A DNA stretch of 64,000 nt, taken from positions 1 through 64,000 of the forward strand of contig CALZFC010000251.1 in NCBI GenBank assembly GCA_945643635.1, given 5' to 3'. The position numbers and the translations under genes were made by a program. The first letter of the stretch is position 1; every line of letters starts with the position of its first letter. Below are positions 44,301 through 53,854 of this stretch, one piece after another. The notes below the pieces were generated by a model, which ran no database searches, was not told the DNA's origin, and was given only the letters and a program-made list of their open reading frames with translations. The DNA comes from Allodiplogaster sudhausi (taxonomy: Eukaryota > Nematoda > Chromadorea > Rhabditida > Diplogasteridae).

Positions 44301-47300
44301 CCTTGCTTAGTTTGAAGTCAATCGGATTCAAAAATTTTCTCGACATGGTCATCAAGCAAGTTCACGGACCATAATCTCCAAGCAAACTTGGGCTTTCTTA
44401 TTTTGGCTTTCGGATTCCTCATCAATTGACCTTGAAGGCTATCCTTGCTTAGTTTGAAGTCAATCGATTCAAAAAATTGTTCGACATGGTCATCAAGCTA
44501 GATCACGGACCATAATCTCCAAGCAAACTTGGGCTTTCTTATTTTGGCTTTCGGATTCATCATCAATTGACCTTGAAGGCTATCCTTGCTTAGTTTGAAG
44601 GCAATCGGATTCAAAAAATTTTTCGACATGGTCATCAAGCTAGTTCACGCACGGACCATAATCTCCAAGCAAACTTGGGCTTTCTTATTTTGACTTTCGG
44701 ATTCATCATCAAGGGGCCCTGAAGACTATCCTTGCTTAGTTTGAAGTCAATCGATTCAAAAAATTGTTCGACATGGTCATCAAGCTAGATCACGGACCAT
44801 AATCTCCAAGCAAACTTGGGCTTTCTTATTTTGGCTTTCGGATTCATCATCAATTGACCTTGAAGGCTATCCTTGCTTAGTTTGAAGTCAATCGATTCAA
44901 AAAAATTTTCGACATGATCATCAAGCTAGTTTACGGACCATAATCTCTAAGCAAACTTGGGCTTTCTTATTTTGGCTTTCGGATTCATCATCAATTGACC
45001 TTGAAGGCTATCCTTGCTTAGTTTGAAGTCAATCGATTCAAAAAATTTTTCGACATGGTCATCAAGCTAGATCACGGACCATAATCTCCAAGCAAACTTA
45101 GGCTTTCTTATTTTGGCTTTCGGATTCATCATCAAGGGACCATAAAGACTATCCTTGCTTAGTTAGAGGTCAATCGGATTCAAAAAAATTTTTGGCATGG
45201 TCATCACGCTAGTTCACGGACCATAATCTCCAAGCAAACTTGGGCTTTCTTATTTTGGCTTTCGGATTCATCATCAAGGTACCCTGAAGACTATCCTTGC
45301 TTAGTTTGAAGTCAATCGGATTCAAAAAATTTTTCGACATGGTCATCAAGCTAGTTCACGCACGGACCATAATCTCCAAGCAAACTTGGGCTTTCTTATT
45401 TTGGCTTTCGGATTCATCATCAAGGGACCATAAAGACTATCCTTGCTTAGTTAGAGGTCAATCGGATTCAAAAAAATTTTTGGCATGGTCATCACGCTAG
45501 TTCACGGACCATAATCTCCAAGCAAACTTGGGCTTTCTTATTTTGGCTTTCGGATTCATCATCAAGGTACCCTGAAGACTATCCTTGCTTAGTTTGAAGT
45601 CAATCGGATTCAAAAAATTTTTCGACATGGTCATCAAGCTAGTTCACGCACGGACCATAATCTCCAAGCAAACTTGGGCTTTCTTATTTTGGCTTTCGGA
45701 TTCATCATCAAGGGACCATAAAGACTATCCTTGCTTAGTTTGAAGTCAATCGGATTCAAAAAATTTTTTCGACATGGTCATCAAGCTAGATCACGGACCA
45801 TAATCTTTAAGCAAACTTGGGCTTTCTTATTTTGGCTTTCGGATTCATCATCAATTGACCTTGAATTCTATCCTTGCTTAGTTTGAAGTCAATCGGATTC
45901 AAAAAAATTTTTGGCATGGTCATCAAGCTAGTTCACGGACCATAATCTCCAAGCAAACTTGGGCTTTCTTATTTTGGCTTTCGGATTCATCATCAATTGA
46001 CCTTGAAGGCTATCCTTGCTTAGTTTGAAGTCAATCGATTCAAAAAAATTTTCGACATGGTCATCAAGCTAGATCACGGACCATAATCTCCAAGCAAACT
46101 TAGGCTTTCTTATTTTGGCTTTCGGATTCATCATCAAGGGACCATAAAGACTATCCTTGCTTAGTTTGAAGTCAATCGGATTCAAAAAAATTTTCGACAT
46201 GGTCATCAAGCTAGTTCACGCACGGACCATAATCTCCAAGCAAACTTGGGCTTTCTTATTTTGACTTTCGGATTCATCATCAAGGGGCCCTGAAGACTAT
46301 CCTTGCTTAGTTAGAGGTCAATCGGATTCAAAAAAAGTTTTGGCATGGTCATCAAGCTAGTTCACGGACCATAATCTCCAAGCAAACTTGGGCTTTCTTA
46401 TTTTGGCTTTCGGATTCATCATCAAGGGACCTGAAGACTATCCTTGCTTAGTTTGAAGTCAATCGGATTCAAAAATTTTCTCGACATGGTCATCAAGCAA
46501 GTTCACGGACCATAATCTCCAAGCAAACTTGGGCTTTCTTATTTTGGCTTTCGGATTCCTCATCAATTGACCTTGAAGGCTATCCTTGCTTAGTTTGAAG
46601 TCAATCGATTCAAAAAATTGTTCGACATGGTCATCAAGCTAGATCACGGACCATAATCTCCAAGCAAACTTGGGCTTTCTTATTTTGGCTTTCGGATTCA
46701 TCATCAATTGACCTTGAAGGCTATCCTTGCTTAGTTTGAAGTCAATCGGATTCAAAAAATTTTTCGACATGGTCATCAAGCTAGTTCACGCACGGACCAT
46801 AATCTCCAAGCAAACTTGGGCTTTCTTATTTTGACTTTCGGATTCATCATCAAGGGGCCCTGAAGACTATCCTTGCTTAGTTTGAAGTCAATCGATTCAA
46901 AAAATTGTTCGACATGGTCATCAAGCTAGATCACGGACCATAATCTCCAAGCAAACTTGGGCTTTCTTATTTTGGCTTTCGGATTCATCATCAAGGTACC
47001 CTGAAGACTATCCTTGCTTAGTTTGAAGTCAATCGGATTCAAAAAATTTTTCGACATGGTCATCAAGCTAGTTTACGCACGGACCATAATCTCCAAGCAA
47101 ACTTGGGCTTTCTTATTTTGGCTTTCGGATTCATCATCAAGGGACCATAAAGACTATCCTTGCTTAGTTTGAAGTCAATCGGATTCAAAAAATTTTTCGA
47201 CATGGTCATCAAGCTAGATCACGGACCATAATCTTTAAGCAAACTTGGGCTTTCTTATTTTGGCTTTCGGATTCATCATCAATTGACCTTGAATTCTATC

Positions 47301-48428
47301 CTTGCTTAGTTTGAAGTCAATCGGATTCAAAAAAATTTTTGGCATGGTCATCAAGCTAGTTCACGGACCATAATCTCCAAGCAAACTTGGGCTTTCTTAT
47401 TTTGGCTTTCGGATTCATCATCAATTGACCTTGAAGGCTATCCTTGCTTAGTTTGAAGTCAATCGATTCAAAAAAATTTTCGACATGGTCATCAAGCTAG
47501 ATCACGGACCATAATCTCCAAGCAAACTTAGGCTTTCTTATTTTGGCTTTCGGATTCATCATCAAGGGACCATAAAGACTATCCTTGCTTAGTTTGAAGT
47601 CAATCGGATTCAAAAAATTTTTCGACATGGTCATCAAGCTAGTTCACGCACGGACCATAATCTCCAAGCAAACTTGGGCTTTCTTATTTTGACTTTCGGA
47701 TTCATCATCAAGGGGCCCTGAAGACTATCCTTGCTTAGTTAGAGGTCAATCGGATTCAAAAAAAGTTTTGCATGGTCATCAAGCTAGTTCACGGACCATA
47801 ATCTCCAAGCAAACTTGGGCTTTCTTATTTTGGCTTTCGGATTCATCATCAAGGGACCTGAAGACTATCCTTGCTTAGTTTGAAGTCAATCGGATTCAAA
47901 AATTTTCTCGACATGGTCATCAAGCAAGTTCACGGACCATAATCTCCAAGCAAACTTGGGCTTTCTTATTTTGGCTTTCGGATTCCTCATCAATTGACCT
48001 TGAAGGCTATCCTTGCTTAGTTTGAAGTCAATCGATTCAAAAAATTGTTCGACATGGTCATCAAGCTAGATCACGGACCATAATCTCCAAGCAAACTTGG
48101 GCTTTCTTATTTTGGCTTTCGGATTCATCATCAATTGACCTTGAAGGCTATCCTTGCTTAGTTTGAAGTCAATCGGATTCAAAAAATTTTTCGACATGGT
48201 CATCAAGCTAGTTCACGCACGGACCATAATCTCCAAGCAAACTTGGGCTTTCTTATTTTGACTTTCGGATTCATCATCAAGGGGCCCTGAAGACTATCCT
48301 TGCTTAGTTTGAAGTCAATCGATTCAAAAAATTGTTCGACATGGTCATCAAGCTAGATCACGGACCATAATCTCCAAGCAAACTTGGGCTTTCTTATTTT
48401 GGCTTTCGGATTCATCATCAATTGACCT
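41301..48428 (-). repeat. 2,140-bp higher-order repeat, reverse monomers
   Basis: Reverse monomers organised as a 15-monomer higher-order repeat. The 4-bp insertion marker CACGCACGG lies at 41,936, 42,506, 43,217 and 43,505, and again exactly 2,140 bp later at 44,076, 44,646, 45,357 and 45,645, then at 46,217, 46,787, 47,075, 47,645 and 48,216. The third unit (46,217-47,644) is 1,428 bp, short by about 712 bp or five monomers. The fourth is cut by the array end at 48,428. Units look almost identical, implying recent amplification. Confidence 0.9.
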
Positions 48429-48559
48429 CTTCACATTGTTAGTAGCCAACACATTCTCGCGTTCAATTTCAAAGTGCACAAATAAAGACGCTGTGTAAAA
48501 ATAGCATAAGATGAAATATAAAATAAATAAACAAAAAAATGAAAAATATATTGTAAGAG

Positions 48560-48598
48560 TCTCACGTAACTTTACAGTGATCGCCCTCCTGTAATATG
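48560..48598 (+). repeat. 39-bp inverted repeat, copy 1
   Basis: This 39-bp segment matches the reverse complement of 49,701-49,739 at about 33 of 39 positions, including a perfect 14-bp core GTGATCGCCCTCCT. The copies flank PEPD exon 1. Confidence 0.75.
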
Positions 48599-48848
48599 CC
48601 CTTAATTAATTTAATATGTTTCCACAAAATGTCTCATGTCAGTGAGATGTGTAATTGGTTTTCGTATTTTTGGACATGTGAACTTTCACAAAATTATGTT
48701 GTCGTACTGAATAAAGACAGAAGACATAAATATACGTCAGAGCGATAAGGCGAAAGGAAGTAACAAGAGACTAGTGGCCATGTTGATAACGCTCTTTGTC
48801 CTTCACCGTCTCTTGCATTCTCGATACTTTGTCTCTCTTGCTTAAAAG

Positions 48849-48960
48849 TTTTCTCTCTCTCTCTCTCGTTTTTGCTCTCTCACTATCTCTCTTGCTTAAA
48901 AGTTTTATCAATCTGACTCACTCTCTCTTTCTCTTACTCTGTCTCTCTCCCTCTCCACCA
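48849..48960 (+). repeat. CT-rich microsatellite
   Basis: Imperfect (CT)n tract with interruptions, including a local repeat of TCTCTCTTGCTTAAAAGTTTT (about 48,833 and 48,889). It translates into a Ser/Leu-rich ORF that is only a product of the simple repeat. Confidence 0.8.
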
Positions 48961-49415
48961 TTTCGTTCTTTCTTTCAACGTCTCATAACTTGATAGCTTA
49001 TCAACTTGTTGCCAAGAGGGACATTGGAGGCCGTTTGCTTGAGATGGCAAGTAGCTTCAGTACCACTTGCTATAAGGTGTCTCATGCCTACACCTTTCTT
49101 CTTTGTGTTACTTAAATTTTAATATGATTTCATGTTTCATGTTGAAGTGTAATGGACGTTAATTAGTGGTGATGGTTGATGGTAGCTTTTTGGTTCATCG
49201 AGAAAAGCCTGATTTTATCTCCCTTGTTTGCTTGCTCTGTTCCGGAATGATTCTTGACTGACAATATGTTGTTGTATTTTCTTCTTTTTTTTTATTGGAC
49301 TGTTGGTAAGCTGGACGGTAATCTATGTTAATTCTTCTGATCATCACATGCACTCTCACCCATGGCAAAAGGCGCGAATTCAAATGCGAGTTTTTGGCTC
49401 CGTTAAGAAGTAGAA

Positions 49416-52400
49416 ATGTCGTTCGACCTCGGCGGCGACACTCTCCACGTGCCTGCCGCGTTGTTCGTGCTCAATCGGAAGAGACTGGTCGAAGAGCTCA
49501 GGAAACGTACCGATCTGCCCGCTGGCACTGTTGTCGTGCTACAGGTAGACATAGGGGCTTTGTTAAAAGGGCTGACCACGCAGCTTAAAACCTACCGTAA
49601 CACTCAAGAAAAGAATATGCAGGATAAAGCACGGTACCTTTTTAAGCTCCACAGACAGCCTCTTTAAAGGGGATATGTCGAGCATATCTTCTTGGTGTTA
49701 CATATTAAAGGAGGGCGATCACCGAAGAATTATGTGAGATTTCAAGCTGCAATTACTCTTCTTACTCACTCTCATTCCAAATTGTAATTTTCTTTTTCTT
49801 CTTCAGGGCGGCAAGGAGACGACGCGATACAATACAGACATGAATGAGGAAGCCTTTCGACAGGTTCGTTGATTACATATGTAAATTATTTGATTTTGCC
49901 ATTTAAAATTTGAATTTTCGCAAATGTCGACATTGTTATAAAGATAATTTTTTAGAGAAAGAAAAAAAGTGGTAGTATATTGGCGATATTTTGTTTTTTT
50001 AACAAAAAAAAGTTTTTGATATTAACTTTTATAAAATAAAGATAAAAATAAAACTCATCGTAGGAGTCCTACTTCTTCTGGACGTTCGGAGTGCACGAAT
50101 CGGAGTGTTACGGAGTGATTGACGTCACCTCGGGCCGCTCCATTCTCTTCCCACCTCATTTGGCCGCTGACTTTGCCATCTGGGAAGGACAGTACGTGGT
50201 TCCTAGCGAGTATCTTGATGGAGCCAAAAACTCCGTTTTGAATTCGCGATGTTTTGCCTTACACGAGAGCGAAAAGGAAGTGATTTAGAGAGAGACGAGA
50301 CTATACTTGACGGGAAAATTAAAACAAATTACGGCTATTTACGTTTCGTGCTCCTTTTAAGATCCAGAATTACAAAAATGCAGACTGTCTTTGGGCTGCA
50401 TGAACAAAGAAATGTAAATTTACAAGAAATGCATTTTTTTTAACATTGAAGAACTTAAAAGTGCTTCTATTTCTAACTTTTCTTTCATCTCAGAATTCAC
50501 GACGCTGCGTGGTTCAAGCAAAAGTACGAGGTGGACGAAATCATTTTCAATGAGGCCAATGCGATTCAAACGGCGCTGCAGAAGCTTGGCGCTAAGAAGT
50601 TGTTATTACTGGTAAGTAAGCAAATACTGTTTAATGATAAGATTAAACTATTTATCCAAAAATCCTACAATGTAATATATCTTAGAAAATTATAATGTTA
50701 ATGTGATATACATATTTATAAATGTAGCATCGATAGAGAGATTATCTACATACAGTGTTTAGCATGATAACTAATATTTTTTACTTCCTTGTTTAGAAAG
50801 CCGAAAACACCGATAGCAGCAAGACGCTTCTACCAGCGAACTTTAGCGGAATTGACAGGTGCTTTATTGTTAGGGAGAATTTAGCAAGATATATATATAT
50901 ATATATATATTTCATTTTTTATACAATAGCATGCGTTTACACTTTATTTAACCACTTCTTACTAGCTTTCCGCTCGATGAAAAGACGCTCTACCCGATCA
51001 TTGCCAACTTGCGCGTGTTCAAGACTGACTACGAGCTTCAAGTCCTGAGGTTGCGAACTTAAGAAATGGCAATAAAATATTTTGTTGTTTAATTTTTTTA
51101 TCTAAAAAATCTTTAAAGTTCACATGTGGAATAGATTTTAGAAAAAAAACAATTTATTAATTACTCGAAGTAATTTAATATAAAAGAATTAAATCAATAT
51201 GTAATTTGCAGATATTTACACGTATAAAAGATTGTACCCAGATACACGGCCAAGATTGCTAACGCCGCTCACGAAGCCGTTATGAAGCACATGCGTCCTG
51301 GACTCTATGAATATCAGCTGGAGAGGTAAGGGCCGCATAGATACATACATTTTATCCGTGATGTTATACACAGAGACAGAGAGAGAGAGCGAGAGAGATC
51401 GAGATAGAGAGAGAAAGAGAGCGAGAGAGCGATATGATGCACTTGGAATGAGATGTGTCTTTCAGCCTCTTCAAGCATTCTTCGTACTACTCGGGTGGCT
51501 GCCGACATGTCGCTTACACTTGTATTGCAGCATCGTGAGTATCATTATAAATCTGATTGAGGAGTAGAGTGGAGGGAGAGGGGGGATGTGAGGAGAGAAT
51601 TCGTATAAAACTTAGAGAGTGAGAGATTAGCATTGAAAGTAAGAGAGAGAGAATGATATTGAGAGAGAGAGCCAGGGAGAGACAGCTAGTCAAAGAAAGA
51701 GAGATAGAGAGAGAGGGAGAGAAGGAGAGAGAGAGATGCCGAATCATGCTCAACAAATCCTTCGTATGTAGGGGATGTAACGGCGCAGTCCTTCATTATG
51801 GCCATGCGACTGCGCCCAACTCACGTCAGATCAAGGACGGCGATATCTGCCTCTTCGACATGGGACCCGAATACAACTGCTACGGTAGCGTAGAGTTTTG
51901 GCGGGAAATTAAAAATGTGTGACTTTTATGGTATCTTAAGTTTTCAGCGGGAATAAAAAAATATAACTGCTACAATATCGTAGACTTTTGGCGGGAATTT
52001 AAAAGTTGATGGGGATATATAAAACAAATTATTTACAGCTTCCGACGTCACGACATCCTTTCCGGCAAATGGCAAGTTCACCGAGAAACAGAAGATCATC
52101 TACAACGCAGTGCTGCGCGCCAATCGAGCCGTCCTTGAGAAAGCTCGGCCAGGTGTGGCTTTTAATTATACTGCTTTAGACACTTTTAAGAATGGCTCAG
52201 GCAAAGTACTCATCAATTGCAATTCTTGGCATTAGGATAAGTGCTAAACGCTGCAGTCAAAAGCACCGGGTCCAAAAAAAATTATAATCATGTATGTATT
52301 ACAATTTTTTCAAACGTATTTTATCATTAATCACTCTCTGTTTTTTTTCTTAATTTTATTAACTGCATAAAGAATATCTGCGATTGATGGTTAGCTGTAA

Positions 52401-53677
52401 ATGTTTAGTAAAGTAATGACGGAAACAATGTTGCTTTATTCCAAGGCGTCCGCTGGACCGACATGCATCTCCTTTCGGAGCGCATCATTCTCGAGGATCT
52501 GAAAGCCGCCGGACTTGTGGTCGGCGATGTCGACGACATGCTTCGGGTAGGTTCAGGGCTTAGTGTTAGAGTGTTGGGGTTAAGGCTAGGGAAGGGCTTA
52601 GACTAAAGTAGGGCGAATGGTAAGGCTAGAGTAAGAGCTAAGGCAGGAGTAAGGGCTAAGGTTAGGGTAAGGGTTAAGGTTAAGGTGATCAAAGATGTAG
52701 ACGAGGACACGTGCTTTCCAGCCTGAATTAAGAGTATCCAAACGCTATGCATACGCTGAACATTCTTTGCACATGAAAAATCTTATTAGAAATATAAAGG
52801 TAGGTAGGATTTTCCAGTTGAATAGCTTTTTCACATTCTGCTAGCTGTCAGGGAATCTATAAATATGATTTATTGAATAAAATCAATCAATACATTTTCA
52901 GTTCAAAATTTCAGTTCAATAGTTCAGTTCCGCGTGGGCGCCGTATTCATGCCGCACGGCCTCGGACACTTCATGGGAGTCGACGTGCATGACGTGGGTG
53001 GCTACCTTGACGACGCGCGGCCGCGCTCCTCACTGCCCGGGCTCAAGTCGCTGCGTAACACGCGAACACTACGGTATGCTGTTTTCTTCTTTGCAGTTTT
53101 ATTTTTATTTTTATCACAAATTCATTTAGTTATTTATTTGTGTGTGTACACAACAGTGATATTGTGAGTAATGATGGGCAATGAAAAATATTAAATTTAT
53201 TTTTTTTAATTGATACAATAAAGTGATCTTTTGCTGATCAGGAAAATTTTTTTATTTGACCGTTTAAAAATTTTGAATATATATTTATTTTTTCTCCAAA
53301 ATTAAGTGATCGTATGGTGATCACTATCGAGCCCGGCTGCTACTTTATCGATCAGCTACTCGAGGCCGCCTTTGCGAATCCGGAACAGGCAAAGTTTCTC
53401 GTCAAAGAGAAGATAAGCGAGTTTCGCGGTAGTGGAGGGGTGCGTCAGTCAAATTGTTTGCAATAAATAAAAATATATACATTGGTTTTTTTGCTTTCCG
53501 AATTTGTGAAAGAAAAAAAGATTTAAAAAATATATAAATTTTTCGTTATCATTGTCACATATTCAGGTTCGCATCGAGGACAACGTCATCATCTGGGCGG
53601 GCAAGCCCAATGAGAACATGAACGCGGCGTTGCCGCGAACTGTACAAGAAATCGAAGCATTTATGGCGGCCAAATGA
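49416..53677 (+). CDS. pepd: Xaa-Pro dipeptidase (prolidase), 14 exons
   Basis: Cytosolic metallopeptidase of family M24 that splits X-Pro dipeptides, the last step of collagen peptide recycling. Exons by GT-AG splicing with consistent phase: 49,416-49,544; 49,807-49,863; 50,064-50,191; 50,494-50,611; 50,797-50,858; 50,966-51,049; 51,242-51,325; 51,466-51,534; 51,772-51,884; 52,039-52,152; 52,446-52,546; 52,928-53,073; 53,307-53,439; 53,567-53,677. The product is 482 residues, close to human PEPD (493). An N-terminal AMP_N domain (GGKETTRY near 44-51) precedes the pita-bread catalytic domain: HYGH (252-255), FDMG with D273, ASD with D284, HGLGHF with H367, IEPG with E410 and RIED with E450. 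These match the human dinuclear-metal ligands in order and spacing. No disruption is seen, so it should be functional. The start fits the family N-terminus (LGGDTLHVP). Introns carry several small repeats listed separately. Confidence 0.96.
49701..49739 (-). repeat. 39-bp inverted repeat, copy 2 (PEPD intron 1)
   Basis: Partner of 48,560-48,598 in opposite orientation, inside the first PEPD intron. It may be a remnant of a small mobile element or a chance-retained duplicated segment. No target-site duplication was recognised. Confidence 0.75.
50226..50359 (+). repeat. Dispersed repeat, copy A (PEPD intron 3)
   Basis: About 130 bp clearly similar to 60,682-60,809 in the same orientation. Shared blocks include TTTGAATTCGCG, TTTTGCC..ACAC, TTTAGAGAG, ACGACTATA (one mismatch) and TTTCGTGCTCC. 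The two copies lie 10.4 kb apart in unrelated contexts, so this is probably an old interspersed element. No terminal repeats or transposase are recognised. Confidence 0.75.
50890..50912 (+). repeat. (AT)n microsatellite in PEPD intron 5
   Basis: About eleven perfect AT dinucleotides within the 107-bp intron 5. Confidence 0.9.
51371..51432 (+). repeat. GA-rich microsatellite in PEPD intron 7
   Basis: Imperfect (GA)n purine tract filling much of the 140-bp intron 7 between exons 7 and 8. ORFs of Arg/Glu composition across it are artefacts. Confidence 0.9.
51560..51736 (+). repeat. GA-rich microsatellite in PEPD intron 8
   Basis: A second imperfect (GA)n purine tract in the next intron, about 175 bp, strongly strand-asymmetric (almost no pyrimidines on the sense strand). 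Confidence 0.88.
51870..52007 (+). repeat. Triplicated 45-bp unit spanning the exon 9 donor
   Basis: Three units in register at 45-bp spacing. Unit 1 begins in the last codons of PEPD exon 9 (AACTGCTACG) and runs through the donor into TTTTGGCGGGAAATTAAAA. Unit 2 is more divergent (TTTTCAGCGGGAATAAAA). Unit 3 repeats AACTGCTAC..TATCGTAGAC and TTTTGGCGGGAATTTAAAA. The exon end has thus been copied into its own intron; in unit 3 the donor GT became AT. TTTGGCGGGAA matches the known E2F binding consensus, but an intronic function is unproven. Confidence 0.7.
52555..52690 (+). repeat. Degenerate telomere-like repeat in PEPD intron 11
   Basis: Irregular run of TTAGGG, TAAGGG, TAAGGC and TTAAGG-type hexamers. 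Nematode telomeres are TTAGGC, and both GGC and GGG endings are present here. It could be an interstitial telomeric fragment or an unrelated G-rich simple repeat. Confidence 0.6.
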
Positions 53678-53854
53678 ATAGATTTTAATGCTTTGGATTT
53701 AACTTTTTTTCAAATTTATTCCTTGTATGCTGATACTCGATATACGTGCAGAGAGGAGATATTCGTTTTTAATCATTAGATACATACATACAAATTTCAC
53801 TGAATTTGTGTCTGTATAAATATATTGTATTATACAACTAGCATTAGGGCAACC

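Larger units (their letters stand above)
1..48428. repeat. 142-bp satellite megaarray (whole array)
   Basis: One uninterrupted tandem array of about 340 monomers of 140-144 bp. A typical forward monomer runs: CCTTGATGATGAATCC, an A-rich stretch, a small dyad CCAAGTTTGCTTGG, GATTATGGTCCGTGAACTAG, CTTGATGACCATGTCG, an A(3-8)T(4-8) tract, GAATC(C)GATTGACTTC, then AAACTAAGCAAGGATAGTC. Most length variation lies in the A/T tract; other common variants are CAGGG versus CAAGG and GAATCCG versus GAATCG. Since 142 is not a multiple of 3, reading frames persist only where the A/T tract happens to restore phase, and the short ORFs found here are all fragments of the same monomer. I see no gene, transposase or other insertion inside the array. 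The left end lies outside the window. Its role is unknown; heterochromatin is an inference. Confidence 0.97.
48429..49415. other. Unique DNA between the array and PEPD
   Basis: AT-rich single-copy sequence begins immediately after the last satellite monomer and leads to the prolidase start codon. It must hold the PEPD promoter and 5' untranslated region, but I see no clear TATA box. It contains half of a 39-bp inverted repeat pair (48,560-48,598) and a CT-rich low-complexity tract. No credible coding region is visible; ORFs here are low-complexity or lack gene-like composition. Confidence 0.7.

Noticed and set aside
117..45500. Many 60-100-codon ORFs in the satellite, all translating to the same peptides
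   Set aside because: They are translations of the 142-bp monomer. Its length is not a multiple of 3, so frames last only while A/T-tract indels compensate, and there is no start or splice context.
1..48428. CRISPR array
   Set aside because: Repeats are contiguous with no unique spacers, the unit is 142 bp, there are no cas genes, and the neighbouring genes are eukaryotic.
48796..48993. Ser/Leu-rich ORF
   Set aside because: It is the translation of a CT microsatellite.
51307..51922. Arg/Glu-rich and Ser/Leu-rich ORFs in PEPD introns 7 and 8
   Set aside because: They are products of GA-rich microsatellites that partly overlap PEPD exons in other frames.
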